This document shows positions 26,460-35,460 of a stretch of 64,000 nt of DNA, in pieces (positions within the stretch are counted from its first letter, which is position 1; each line of letters begins with the position of its first letter). The DNA comes from Bacillota bacterium (GTDB lineage: Bacteria > Bacillota > Sulfobacillia > Sulfobacillales > Sulfobacillaceae). A program made the position numbers and the translations under genes. The notes beneath the pieces were generated by a model. It was not told the origin of the DNA and ran no database searches. It saw only the letters and a program-made list of their open reading frames with translations. The DNA is taken from assembly GCA_021820965.1 (NCBI GenBank), contig JAKACZ010000005.1, positions 1-64,000 on the forward strand, read 5' to 3'.

Positions 26460-27665
26460 TCATTCGATACGCTCAATCAAGGTGGCAATCCCTTGCCCCA
26501 CACCGATGCACATCGTGGCCAATCCCCGGCGCGCACCGCTCTCCTGCATGCCATAAATCAACGTAGTGAGAATCCTGGCGCCCGACGCACCCAACGGATG
26601 TCCTAAGGCAATGGCACCGCCATAGCGATTAACGATGCCCGGGTTAAACGGCAGATCGTGCAGGACAGCCAGGACTTGCGCCGCGAATGCTTCGTTCAAT
26701 TCCACCTGTTCAATGTCCTGAAGGGTCCATCCTACCCGGGCTAAGGCTTTCTTGGTGGCCGGAACCGGACCGTAACCCATGATTGCCGGATCGACCCCCG
26801 CCACGCCGGTCCCGCGGATGGCAGCCATGGGCTTCAGCCCGTGTGCCTCGGCCGTTTCCCGCGCCATTAAAACCACCGCCGCGGCCCCGTCGTTAATGCC
26901 CGAAGCGTTGCCGGCGGTCACCGTACCGCCCTGCCGAAAGGCGGGCTTTAACCGAGCCAGCTTCTCGATGCTCGTGTCGGGCCGCGGATGCTCGTCCTGC
27001 GTTACCCACCGAAGCTCGCCGCTCTTCGCGCCGGGCACCGGGACCGGAACAATTTCCCGATCAAAACGGCCCGCCTGCTGGGCCTTGACCGCTCGTCGAT
27101 GGGACTCCAGAGCCCATGTGTCCTGCGCCTCCCTGGTAATGTGAAACCGCTCCGCCAAATTTTCTGCGGTTTCTCCCATGGAATAAGGGTAGTACATCTC
27201 GGCCAAACGAGGATTGGTCATGCGCCATCCGATGGAGGTGTCGTACAGCTGTTGAGTGCCGTTGGGAAATCCTTGAGGCGATTTGGGGAGGACGAAGGGT
27301 GCCCGTGTCATGGACTCGACCCCGCCAGCGACAATGATGTCGGCGTCTCCCGCGACAATCGCCTGATAGCCCCGGTTTACCGCCTCTAACGAACTCCCGC
27401 ATAAACGGTTGAAGGTGGCGCCGGGCACATGAATGGGAAATCCGGCCAGCAAAAGCGCCATGCGGGCGACATTGCGGTTATCCTCACCAGCTTGATTGGC
27501 GGCGCCCATCAACACGTCGTCCACCATTCCCGGATCAAGGCGGATGTCTTCCACCACTTGTTTCAATACCAAAGCTGCCAAGTCGTCAGGACGCACATCC
27601 TTCAGTACGCCCCTGTGGCGCCCAATGGGCGTGCGCCGAGCCGCCACAACCACAACCTCTCGCAT
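26460..27665 (-). CDS. Acetyl-CoA acyltransferase (thiolase)
   Basis: The 401-residue thiolase cleaves 3-ketoacyl-CoA or beta-ketoadipyl-CoA with CoA. The nucleophile is Cys in FNRLCGSSLEAVNRGY. The His is in GGAIALGHPLGASGAR and the second Cys in ATMCIGVGQG. The start REVVVVAARRTPIGRHRG and GVESMTRAPFVLPKS also match PcaF/PaaJ-type thiolases. It is the last gene of the minus-strand operon after two 3-hydroxyacyl-CoA dehydrogenase genes. Length is normal and nothing is missing. Confidence 0.93.
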   Translation of the reverse strand: MREVVVVAARRTPIGRHRGVLKDVRPDDLAALVLKQVVEDIRLDPGMVDDVLMGAANQAGEDNRNVARMALLLAGFPIHVPGATFNRLCGSSLEAVNRGYQAIVAGDADIIVAGGVESMTRAPFVLPKSPQGFPNGTQQLYDTSIGWRMTNPRLAEMYYPYSMGETAENLAERFHITREAQDTWALESHRRAVKAQQAGRFDREIVPVPVPGAKSGELRWVTQDEHPRPDTSIEKLARLKPAFRQGGTVTAGNASGINDGAAAVVLMARETAEAHGLKPMAAIRGTGVAGVDPAIMGYGPVPATKKALARVGWTLQDIEQVELNEAFAAQVLAVLHDLPFNPGIVNRYGGAIALGHPLGASGARILTTLIYGMQESGARRGLATMCIGVGQGIATLIERIE

Positions 27666-27720
27666 GACCTTGCCCCTTTATCTGTTCTGATTGTGTTTAT
27701 GTTCAATCACTTCCGAAGGA

Positions 27721-28419
27721 TCAACTTCGGGAGACGTCGTCCCAGGCGGCCAGTCGGTGGCCATGAAGCGAACTGCCGACTTGTCGGCGAATCCACGGGT
27801 GTGGCCGGAATCGCGGCCCATACATGTCTTCCAAAGCGCGAAGCCCCCAGTGTACTGCGGGCCAGCCGAATAACTGAGCCCACTCTAAGGGTCCGCGAGG
27901 ATAATTAAGGCCCAGCCGCACGCCACGGTCAATATCTTCGGGCGCGACATCCTGACTGAAGAAGGCCACCGCCTCGTTAATAATCGGCAAAATTTCCCGG
28001 GGAAAAACCTGGCCCACCGTGTCGTCCACCACCACAAAGTCGCGCCCCGGCCATATCGATTTAAGCCAAGCCAGGTCGGCCTCCGCGGCGTTCGCCACAG
28101 TCTGAACCTGTCCTTTGACCGCCATGAGCAACCCGTCGCATCCTACAATCTGCATGTCTCCTTCCAGCCAGCGGGCCTGTGCACTCACCGTCACTGTGGC
28201 TGACGCACTGAAAACCGCCTTGACCCCCATCGCCTCAAGCGCGCGCAAGCGAGTGCGCTTATCATCAAGCGGGCCGAATCCGGCATCTATCACCCAGGGC
28301 GCCCGAGCTGCCCGATCCCACTCGGCGTCCGATAGCGGCACAATGGCCGCCTCTGCCCCATCACGCCACCCGTCGACATGACCGGCATCGGCCCCTAAAA
28401 GCCACACCGCGCTATTCAT
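27721..28419 (-). CDS. 3-hydroxyacyl-CoA dehydrogenase C-terminal-type protein
   Basis: The 232 residues end in a 3HCDH C-terminal domain (LPIINEAVAFFSQDVAPEDI, then GLNYPRGPLEWAQLFGW and RFRPHPWIRRQV). The first 110 residues have a weak Rossmann-like pattern (MNSAVWLLGADAG) but no intact GxGxxG. Thus it resembles the second half of PaaH-type enzymes, encoded separately. Its ATG overlaps the stop region of the full dehydrogenase gene by eight bases, so the two products probably work together as a split PaaH. Confidence 0.75.
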   Translation of the reverse strand: MNSAVWLLGADAGHVDGWRDGAEAAIVPLSDAEWDRAARAPWVIDAGFGPLDDKRTRLRALEAMGVKAVFSASATVTVSAQARWLEGDMQIVGCDGLLMAVKGQVQTVANAAEADLAWLKSIWPGRDFVVVDDTVGQVFPREILPIINEAVAFFSQDVAPEDIDRGVRLGLNYPRGPLEWAQLFGWPAVHWGLRALEDMYGPRFRPHPWIRRQVGSSLHGHRLAAWDDVSRS

Positions 28420-29260
28420 AGCGATAAAACCCCCGACCGCGCTTTCGCCCCCAGTATCCGCGATGCACCATTTGCTCTTGCAGGGGATGAGGCCGATAAC
28501 GCTCATCAAAATAGGTTTGTTCAAACACGGACTGAGTCACCGAAAGGTTCACGTCGACCCCAACCAGATCCATGACCCGAAACGGACCCATGGGAAAACC
28601 GGCGCCTTCCATAATCCGGTCAACGACATCAAATGGGGCCACGCCTTCCTCCACCATTCGCAGCGCCTCCAGGTAATACGGGCGAGCGACGCGGTTGACT
28701 AGAAATCCGGGCCGGTCCGGCACCACGATTCCCGTTTTGGAAAGGCTTATGACCAAGGCTTTGGCTGCCGCCAGGTACGCGTCAGAGGTATCCATGCTGC
28801 GGACAATCTCCACTAGTGCCATACGCGGCACCGGGTTGAAAAAGTGAAGGCCTCCAATTCGCTCCGGGTGGCGGGAAGCGCGGGCCTTTATCCGGCTAAT
28901 GGCGATGGATGAGGTGTTGCTGGCCAACCACACCTCGGGACCGTAGCGGGCATCAAGATCCTGAAATATGGCCTCTTTGAGGTCAACCTGTTCGGGAGCC
29001 GCTTCGATCACCCAGTGAACCTTACTGTCTTTGGGCGGCGCGCTTTCGATGGCAAGGCGCCCCAAGTAAGTCTCCAATGGCTCCTTAATGCGCCCCTTTT
29101 CAATGCCGCGGCGAAGATTGTTCTCGATGCGCTCCCGGGCACGCGTCCGTGCACCGTTGTCGGGATCGATGATGGTGGCGGTATGCCCGGCCACGACCGC
29201 CACCTCCGCGATGCCGGTTCCCATCGTGCCGCACCCGATGATGACTAACCTCATAGTCAT
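28412..29260 (-). CDS. 3-hydroxyacyl-CoA dehydrogenase (PaaH-like)
   Basis: The enzyme oxidises 3-hydroxyacyl-CoA with NAD. The NAD site is MRLVIIGCGTMGTGIAEVA, and the catalytic His with its partner lie in RIGGLHFFNPVPRMALVEIV. SNTSSIAISRIKA is the substrate loop. The C-terminal domain reads PDRPGFLVNRVARPYYLEAL and MDLVGVDVNLSVTQSVF. The 282-residue length fits the single-domain type. The start overlaps the previous gene by ATGA. Confidence 0.92.
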   Translation of the reverse strand: MTMRLVIIGCGTMGTGIAEVAVVAGHTATIIDPDNGARTRARERIENNLRRGIEKGRIKEPLETYLGRLAIESAPPKDSKVHWVIEAAPEQVDLKEAIFQDLDARYGPEVWLASNTSSIAISRIKARASRHPERIGGLHFFNPVPRMALVEIVRSMDTSDAYLAAAKALVISLSKTGIVVPDRPGFLVNRVARPYYLEALRMVEEGVAPFDVVDRIMEGAGFPMGPFRVMDLVGVDVNLSVTQSVFEQTYFDERYRPHPLQEQMVHRGYWGRKRGRGFYRYE

Positions 29261-30036
29261 CGCCCTTCGAAAGCCGGGGGCTTTTTCGCGAAAAAGGCCT
29301 CCACCGCGTTCCGGTGATCTTCGGTTTGGGCCGCTTGGACTTGAAAGTCCTTTTCCCGCTCCAGGCTGTCGTTTAAATTGTGGGACGCGCCATAAGCCAT
29401 TTGGCGCTTAATCATCCCCAACGCCAAAGGAGGTCCTGAAGCCAGTTCCCGTGCCAATTCATATGTTACCCGCTCTAAGTTCGCTTGTGGGACAACGCGA
29501 TTAACCAGCCGCCACTCTAGCGCCGTCTGGTGGTCAATCATCATTCCCGTCATGGCCATTTCCAGCGCTCGCGAGTAGCCAATCAACCGCGGCAGAAAAT
29601 AGCTCGAGCCCGAGTCAGGGACCAAACCAATGCGCACGAAAGCCTGGGAGAAGCGTGCCCCTTCGGCCGCAATGCGAATGTCGCAGGCCACCGCCAGGGA
29701 CATGCCGGCTCCGGCCGCCACCCCATTAATCATGGCGATGGTCGGTTTTTCCAGGTTGGCTAAGCGCCGGATTAAAGGATGGTAGTAACGATCTAGATGG
29801 CCCGCGATGTCGCGGCCGCCTTCGCCGAAGCTTTTAAGATCCTGGCCCGAGCAAAATCCTCTCCCTCGGCCCGTTAATATCACGACCCGCACATCACGGT
29901 CTCTTTCCGCTTGCTTGACAGCCTCCCCCAGGTCGGCCAGAAGTTCGTCGGTCAACGCGTTGAGTGTCTCCGGGCGATTAAGTGTGAGAGTCGCCACCTG
30001 TTCTTCGACGGTATATTGCAACGATTGATATGCCAT
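29257..30036 (-). CDS. Enoyl-CoA hydratase/isomerase, PaaG-like
   Basis: The 259-residue crotonase starts after GAAAGGAGAG. It has LTLNRPETLNAL, FCSGQDLKSFGEG, VAAGAGMSLAVACDI and IGLVPDSGSSYFLPR. The Asp in VPDSG, with no Glu at the first hydratase site, is the pattern of PaaG (1,2-epoxyphenylacetyl-CoA isomerase) and related isomerases. I favour PaaG-like activity, but no paaA-E epoxidase genes are in this window. It overlaps the dehydrogenase gene by four bases, so the operon is translationally coupled. Confidence 0.82.
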   Translation of the reverse strand: MAYQSLQYTVEEQVATLTLNRPETLNALTDELLADLGEAVKQAERDRDVRVVILTGRGRGFCSGQDLKSFGEGGRDIAGHLDRYYHPLIRRLANLEKPTIAMINGVAAGAGMSLAVACDIRIAAEGARFSQAFVRIGLVPDSGSSYFLPRLIGYSRALEMAMTGMMIDHQTALEWRLVNRVVPQANLERVTYELARELASGPPLALGMIKRQMAYGASHNLNDSLEREKDFQVQAAQTEDHRNAVEAFFAKKPPAFEGR

Positions 30037-30061
30037 CGTACTCTCCTTTCCACCGCGGCGC

Positions 30062-31153
30062 TCAGATCTCGGACATCGCCTGCATCCAATATCCCGTCCG
30101 AAACGCTGCCTTTTCAATGAGAGAGGGCAGAGCCCGGTGCGCGTCGCGGCTGCTGCGCGGCCGGTCCAGCACCGGATAGATGCCCGAGAGTCCCGCGTCA
30201 TAAAGATCTAGATGGCCTGGGTTCAGGCTCAGCGTCAGGGCCACCGCCGAAAGGCCTGCCTCGCGGGCCAGGTGCGCCACAGTGCCTACCGCTTGATGTT
30301 CGGATTCGTCCCCCAGGTTGCTGCTGCCGGTCACTACCCAGTCGACATCCTGCATGAGGTCGGCAAGCGCGCCCAGCTTACCTAAATACTGTGCGCCGGG
30401 CTCAAATCCCGCTCCCAGAAACGCCAGGGCCATCCCTAATCCGCCGCCCACTCCGGAGCCAGACAAATCGGCCAGCGGCATCCGTATGTGTTCTCCTAAA
30501 AAATCTACGTAGCGGCTAGACGCGGTTGTTAATCCCCCATGGATTAAGTCTAGTCGAAAATCGGGCTGCTGGACACGTTGATTCCAGCTATAGTCTTCGT
30601 CGGTTAATGCAAGAATGGGCACAGCGGGAGGAGTCAAATCGGAAAAATCAACATGGTGAAGATGTAAAAGAGACCGGGCACCCGACGTCAAGATGTCACC
30701 GTATTCATTACGGGCCGTGACACCAAAGGATTGTAACAAACTCATTCCGCCATCGGCAGCCAGCACATCGCCCAATGCCACTACAATGCGCCGAGGCCGG
30801 CGCTCTATGAGCCGCTTAAGCATTTCTCCTAATGGTTGGCTGTTCGTATACGCTTTGTTGAGCTGCGTCGGGCCGTCCGGATTGCCCATGGCATCGCGCG
30901 CATCAAAAATCGCGGTGCCATCCGGCAGCATGGCCCATTTGACGTCGCGAGGCCGTCGGCCGGAAGGGAGAATCGTTTCATGGCGGACGCGTCCACCTGC
31001 CACGCGCACGGCTAAATCGGTCGTTCCGCTGCCGCCGCTGGCCATCGGATACATGCTCACTTCTAAATGGGGTGACACTCTCTTGAGTCCACGCACCATC
31101 GCCTGTGCGACAGCCTGTGCTTTCATGGTAGGATGGAATCTTTCGGGAGCCAC
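30062..31153 (-). CDS. Glycerate-kinase-fold protein with altered active site
   Basis: The 363-residue frame follows the glycerate 2-kinase (GarK/GlxK) layout: LVAPERFHPTMKAQAVAQAM where the family has APDSFKGSLSA, SMYPMASGGSGTTDL for PMADGGEGT, ALGDVLAADGGMSLLQSFG for LGGSATNDGG, GSGVGGGLGMALAF for GAAGGLG, and VVTGSSNLGDESEHQAVGTV for TGEGxxDxQTxxGK. The acidic residues in the second and last motifs are replaced by Ser or shifted. Kinase activity is therefore doubtful. The start is GTG at 31153; a few codons further up (ATA CGT ATA CTG) look homologous but have no normal start. It heads the beta-oxidation operon. Confidence 0.7.
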   Translation of the reverse strand: MAPERFHPTMKAQAVAQAMVRGLKRVSPHLEVSMYPMASGGSGTTDLAVRVAGGRVRHETILPSGRRPRDVKWAMLPDGTAIFDARDAMGNPDGPTQLNKAYTNSQPLGEMLKRLIERRPRRIVVALGDVLAADGGMSLLQSFGVTARNEYGDILTSGARSLLHLHHVDFSDLTPPAVPILALTDEDYSWNQRVQQPDFRLDLIHGGLTTASSRYVDFLGEHIRMPLADLSGSGVGGGLGMALAFLGAGFEPGAQYLGKLGALADLMQDVDWVVTGSSNLGDESEHQAVGTVAHLAREAGLSAVALTLSLNPGHLDLYDAGLSGIYPVLDRPRSSRDAHRALPSLIEKAAFRTGYWMQAMSEI

Positions 31154-31420
31154 CAGTATACGTATGACAATCGCGCTCTTTCACAAGCAAATGAGTCTGA
31201 CCGTAAGGGTTATTGCCAATATGGAACTGGCGTTCGGACTGAACCGACAATGCGGTTTACGAACATCCATCTCCGCCTATCACCAGGATAGTCTCTCGTA
31301 ACTGCTGTATCTCGGAGCCTTGAATTCCACGATTCCTTCTGCTATCCCCCGATTTCTTCGTTCGTGGGGATGGCCCCGTCACCATCAAGGCCGGAATCTA
31401 TCGCTTCCGCTGCTGTCCGG

Positions 31421-31640
31421 TCAGGACATGGCGTAAACCCGAATGGTGAATGCCGCGTCACTGTGGCCCAACCGGCGGTTGAACCAATACGTAGTCAAAC
31501 GGCGCATGCTATGCGGGCGTATTCGCAATGGCAAACCGGCCTTCTTGAGCATCTGCTTAACGTCGCGGTGGGCGTTGCGGGGTCCGCACCACGTTCCAGT
31601 GCACCTGGCACAAATTGACCCGCTCTCCACCTCATGCGGC
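31421..31640 (-). pseudogene. Tyrosine recombinase C-terminal remnant
   Basis: The minus frame ends PRNAHRDVKQMLKKAGLP, RIRPHSMRRLTTYWFN and RRLGHSDAAFTIRVYAMS. These correspond to the HxxR box, the LGH box and the region of the nucleophilic Tyr of phage-type integrases. The expected H-D-L-R-H reads HSMRR, and the N-terminal two thirds cannot be recognised upstream. Probably the relic of an integrated element. Confidence 0.7.
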
Positions 31641-31930
31641 CCTGCTGATGCTCGCTCCTGCCGTTGCCGATCATGACGACGCTTTAAGGCCGTGACCATT
31701 ATATCATTGAGCTCACGATGCGAAAACCACCCCGCGATTTGACGGGTCCCAGGGCGTTCCCCAATGCTTGCCAGGTTAAGGAATTCGATCCTGGAATCCT
31801 CTACGTCTCGACTGTCGCGGGCGACGGGTGAGGCCTTAGTTCGTATCGGTACGATGGATGCAGATGTGTCGACCATAAGGACCGACCACCACCAAACCAT
31901 CGGGACCTGAGCGGTTTGTCGTCTGTGCAA

Positions 31931-32689
31931 CCCGCCATGCAGCAGCGGCCCCGCCGAACCCGCACAGAGCTGGACAAAGGCGTCCCGGTACGACGGGAGG
32001 ATGGTATGATGTGCTGAAAAAGCCTTGCACCTATGAGCACGAATCGCGGCGGCACTACGGTCCGAAGACTAAGAGGGGCTCTTCCGAACCCCGTCTCCCT
32101 CATCTAACCGGTATGGTTTTCCCACATCCGGCTCTCCGACAATAGTTGCCGACATCGGGCGAGACCGATCGGTCTCGGCCTGAGGAATTCCCAGTGTCGA
32201 CCATATCAAGGCTTGCCCGCGGACCTATCCGCGGATTTTGCCATTTCAGCGGCACCAGGTGCGTAGCGCTCGGCGATGCAGGAAACGGAAGAACCCCATA
32301 GGAACTGCCGAACTGGCCCCATTCGAAGACGGTTTCTCAGGCGAAACTCGCCCCCGGTTTGCGAACCCTGCGGAGTCCGCATCCGCAGGCGGGATGGGAG
32401 GGCGTGGCGGTTACGCAGCCATTGCGATCAACGATGGGTTCGCCGCGATGGCCTGAATGGTGTTCGGAGCATCATGCGCCGGACCAGGTCATGACACGCT
32501 ATGGTCCAAGTCCCGAGGCGCCACAACGCCTTGGTGCGTTTCGTATTGACGGTGTTGGCTCGCCATTCGCGACCCTTGCCCGCCACTTCCGCCAATCATC
32601 CAGCGACATTCAGCCTTAATAGGCCCAGCCAAAGATCAACTCCTTCATATCTGGCTATTTCCGGCGGCCTCAATCCTAAAAAAAGAACC
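31931..32689. other. Gap of about 760 bases without a supported gene
   Basis: Short frames on both strands, none with a family motif. Base composition and the neighbours suggest decayed mobile DNA. Confidence 0.35.
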
Positions 32690-33076
32690 TTATGCCGTGA
32701 TTGTCGATGTATCTCGTACAAACAAAAAAGCATTCTTAAGGTGCATTTGCTCGATGAATGTGTCGGCATTGAAGTCCACAGATATCGTTGTCATATACCG
32801 CACTTTTGATAGAAAAAGGGCCAGCTCATCACCGGACCTCCGTTTGTGTTGTCGAGGGATCACAAAGCAAATGAGTGTCTCAACCCATTCAGTCTCTGGT
32901 ACACTACTGTAGCGATTATAGTGCCGTCGGGAGGAAATAGCAGACAGGTACCATCGAAAACCGTTATGCGCGATGAACATGATGCATAATGCGGGGTCGT
33001 CCGACTCGCGGCTACCGGCGAGAGCCCAGCGGGTTGGATGGCCGTGCACGTTGAGGATTTGTTCCTTTGACACCAT
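32690..33076 (-). CDS. Hypothetical protein divergent from the ASCH gene
   Basis: A 128-residue product, MVSKEQILNVHGHPTRWALA, with basic and aromatic middle (FRWYLSAISSRRHYNRYSSV) and no membrane segment. It is close to the divergent ASCH gene (40-base gap), so the two may be a pair. I do not know the family. No strong ribosome site is seen. Confidence 0.4.
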   Translation of the reverse strand: MVSKEQILNVHGHPTRWALAGSRESDDPALCIMFIAHNGFRWYLSAISSRRHYNRYSSVPETEWVETLICFVIPRQHKRRSGDELALFLSKVRYMTTISVDFNADTFIEQMHLKNAFLFVRDTSTITA

Positions 33077-33115
33077 CTTCGCAATTTCAACAGATATGTT
33101 TAGCGGGGGAGATTG

Positions 33116-33487
33116 ATGAAAGTCTTAATGTCGATTAAGCCACCCTTTGTCCAAAAAATTTTTTCCGGGCAAAAACGGTGGGAATATCGGCGGGTCATTT
33201 TCAAACGCCCTGTTCATACAGTAGTGGTCTACGCTTCAACTCCATCCCGGCGTATCGTAGGCGAATTTATGATTGACGCGATTATAACTGACACCGTAGA
33301 TGAGTTATGGCACCGCACGGGCCCAGAATCTGGCATGTCGTACGATGAATTTCTCGCCTACTTTCATGGGCTTGAGCGAGGCTATGCAATCCGTATTGGG
33401 CCGCTTACGAGATATCCTACCGCAGTCGATCCATGGGTTGCAGACATTCGCTTCCGTCCTCCCCAATCCTTCCGGTATGTTGAGTAA
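33116..33487 (+). CDS. ASCH-domain protein
   Basis: The 123 residues show the ASCH fold pattern: MKVLMSIKPPFVQKIFSGQK, RWEYRRVIFKRPVHTVVVYA, STPSRRIVGEFMIDAI, then GMSYDEFLAYFHGLERGYAI and a final IRFRPPQSFRYVE. The family binds RNA or modified nucleosides, and some members are amidohydrolases of acetylcytidine. Lys and Glu/Arg of the SGxKrwEyR segment line the pocket. GGGGAG precedes the ATG. An in-frame open stretch continues after the TAA stop. Confidence 0.85.
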   Translation: MKVLMSIKPPFVQKIFSGQKRWEYRRVIFKRPVHTVVVYASTPSRRIVGEFMIDAIITDTVDELWHRTGPESGMSYDEFLAYFHGLERGYAIRIGPLTRYPTAVDPWVADIRFRPPQSFRYVE

Positions 33488-33553
33488 GTCCTGAATTTCG
33501 CCATTAGCCGACAGGGAAACCCGGAAACCGTTGCTAGTCGTTGCATTAGAGGT

Positions 33554-33724
33554 TTGAATAAGTGTAAGGGTATACCAAAACTTAAAGGAGTGCTTGATCT
33601 CCCCGCGTCAGAACAATTCGACACGGTCGTAAAATACTCCCGCATTCACACTCGGGAAAATCTTACCCTTACACTTCAGATGACGCTAATCGCCTGTATT
33701 CATGCGGGTTTGAGGGATCCATAA
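33554..33724 (+). CDS. Small ORF in frame behind the ASCH gene
   Basis: From the ASCH stop the same frame stays open to 33724 and reads NFAISRQGNPETVASRCIRG, LNKCKGIPKLKGVLDLPASE and FDTVVKYSRIHTRENLTLT. A TTG at 33554 would give 56 residues. No clear ribosome site is present, so this could be a decayed C-terminal extension cut off by a nonsense mutation, or a short separate gene. Confidence 0.4.
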   Translation: MNKCKGIPKLKGVLDLPASEQFDTVVKYSRIHTRENLTLTLQMTLIACIHAGLRDP

Positions 33725-33851
33725 TCTGATAATGGTGAAACTGAGGTAAGTGGGTTCAGTGATGATGTCCCGATTTAATTGTTAGAAGACCCATCCGGCG
33801 CCAGTTTTAGGAATATCGCAACGGAATGTTCAGAGCATACCATTCCCTGTC

Positions 33852-34389
33852 GTGGGCAACTTTCGGAACCCCGGTCGTGAATGGTACCCGCAGGAGTCCC
33901 CGCCCGAAGTCAATGTCTATGATTTTCCGCACCGGGCGGAGGGCCAGGCGAGTCCCTATGGCGTGTATGATGTGACGACCCATGAGGGATTCGTCAACGT
34001 GGGGACGAGTCACGACACGGCGGAATTTGCCCTGATGAGCGTTCGGCGATGGTGGGACCTGATGGGCCACCAGCAGTATCCCGAGGCCACCGCGCTCTAT
34101 CTCACCGCCGACGGCGGTGGGAGTAACGGCCATCGGGTGAGGCTCTTCAAAGCCGAACTCCCAGCCTTCGCCAACGACACCGGACTGGAGATTCACGTCA
34201 GTCACTTTCCCCCGGGGCATTGGCCATACGCGCACCCGCCGAGGGGGAGCGGTCCAAGCCGTACTGGATGAGCGTACCTACGAGAAAGGTCGTAAGGTGG
34301 CTGACGAGACCCTTAACGCGCTCCATCTAACCCGTCAGACCTTTCACGGGGAGTGGAACTACGTGATCCGGCCGCAACTCAAATCATGA
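33852..34389 (+). pseudogene. ISAzo13-family transposase, C-terminal part
   Basis: ASPYGVYDVTTHEGFVNVGT, HDTAEFALMSVRRWWDLMGH, LYLTADGGGSNGHRVRLFKA and LEIHVSHFPPGHWPYAHP are the DDE region of ISAzo13 transposases. The conserved tail RAVLDERTYEKGRKVADETL and ending WNYVIRPQLKS follows at 34255 in another frame, with about 30 codons missing between them. The N-terminal part is absent. Confidence 0.85.
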
Positions 34390-34499
34390 CAGTTATTATC
34401 GCGCGCCGCCTAAGAACATTAAACGGCCTGGCACAGCGGTTAAATGTGTAGGATCGGCTTTACGTGTGTAAAGTAATAGCGATAGGAGGTGAACCGTCG

Positions 34500-34784
34500 G
34501 TGTTTCCCCGAGAGATTGCCGACCGTCGCTCAGAGATACTAAACTTGGCACCGGTTCGGAATCATGGATGTCCGGGTATTTGGTTCGCAGCCGCGTGGCA
34601 CCGCGTTGAAGAGCAGCGATGTGGACTTCGTTGTGCGAGGGCGCCGGGCCATAATCTCCCGGATCTTCTGGGTTTCGCGGCTGCGGTGGAAGCGCTGCTC
34701 GGTTGACCGGTAGATGTGGTGTCCGAACGCGGATTACCCCCGACCATCTACCAAGAAATTCTGTGGAAGTGCATTCCGCTATGA
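34500..34784 (+). pseudogene. MntA-like nucleotidyltransferase antitoxin, frameshifted
   Basis: A GTG after TAGGAGGTG begins VFPREIADRRSEILNLA. After a frameshift the catalytic block reads IMDVRVFGSQPRGTALKSSD and VDFVV (GS..RG..SDVD motif), and after another, DLLGFAAAVEALLGRPVDVV and SERGLPPTIYQEILW. Intact, it would be an MNT-domain antitoxin that AMPylates HepT. Two shifts inactivate it. The stop overlaps the HepT start. Confidence 0.75.
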
Positions 34785-34966
34785 TCATCCGAACACGCGC
34801 TTATCTTGAGCAGATTTTGGAGAGTATTGGTCGAATCGAGTCGTGTGCCTCCGGCGGGTCCGAAGCCCTTTTTCAAATCGACGCTGCTACAGGATGGCAT
34901 CATTCATAATCTCGAACTCATCGAAAAGCCTCCGTGAAAGAACTCCCGGCCCGAAAAGAGGATTAG
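34781..34966 (+). pseudogene. HepT-like HEPN toxin, frameshifted and truncated
   Basis: MIIRTRAYLEQILESIGRIE starts the HEPN helix bundle; the frame breaks near 34880 and continues LLQDGIIHNLELIEKASVKE. The RxxxxH RNase motif at the C-terminus is missing, so the toxin is dead. The overlap with the MNT gene is the usual arrangement of this toxin-antitoxin family. Confidence 0.7.
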
Positions 34967-35008
34967 GACGACCCGTATGTCGGGATTCACAGCGCTCATT
35001 ACATCGAA

Positions 35009-35270
35009 TTACCCGTATACACCTCCGCGATGGCCTAGGGCGATGACCACGACGACATGGCGGTCATCCTCGATGAGGCAAATAATCCGATAGTCTCCCA
35101 CGCGGTACCGCCAAAATCCGGTTTTGTCACCCTTGAGAGGTTTGCTAATCGCCGGTGAGATTCCGATCCAGTGCGCGTCCGCAAAATTGCACGAGGCGTT
35201 GTTGGATAGAGCGATCTAACGCCTGCAGATCACGATAAGCGGCGCCATCAAATTCAATCGCCCAGTTCAC
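35009..35270 (-). pseudogene. RelE-type toxin, frameshifted
   Basis: GTG NWAIEFDGAAYRDLQALDRS opens the toxin, overlapping the antitoxin stop. A single frameshift near 35180 leads to ISKPLKGDKTGFWRYRVGDY and RIICLIEDDRHVVVVIALGH, the RelE/ParE core with the Arg residues used for mRNA cleavage, then RGGVYG. Only the shift separates it from a normal 87-residue toxin. Confidence 0.85.
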
Positions 35271-35460
35271 GTTCGATAGTGGCCAAGGGGATGCGCGGGT
35301 TATGTTCTTCTAACCGTGCGAGAGCCAAAAGGTAGTCTTCTTCGGCTTCCAGAAACTCGCGAATAGCCTTCGTGGCATAATAACTTTTGGTGCGGCCCGT
35401 CTTGCGGGCGAGTTCCTGCAAACGGTTTTCGAGATCGGGCGGTAAACGGATAGCAAACAT
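35254..35460 (-). CDS. RelB/ParD-type ribbon-helix-helix antitoxin
   Basis: The intact 68-residue protein, MFAIRLPPDLENRLQELARK then TGRTKSYYATKAIREFLEAE, has the beta strand and two helices of RHH operator-binding antitoxins. The tail RLEEHNPRIPLATIERELGD would wrap its toxin. The cognate RelE downstream is frameshifted, so this is an orphan antitoxin, still able to bind DNA. GGAGGAG is suitably placed before the start. Confidence 0.85.
   Translation of the reverse strand: MFAIRLPPDLENRLQELARKTGRTKSYYATKAIREFLEAEEDYLLALARLEEHNPRIPLATIERELGD

Noticed and set aside
33807-34235. A minus-strand gene of 142 residues
   Set aside because: It is the antisense shadow of the ISAzo13 transposase remnant, whose plus frame has clear DDE motifs.
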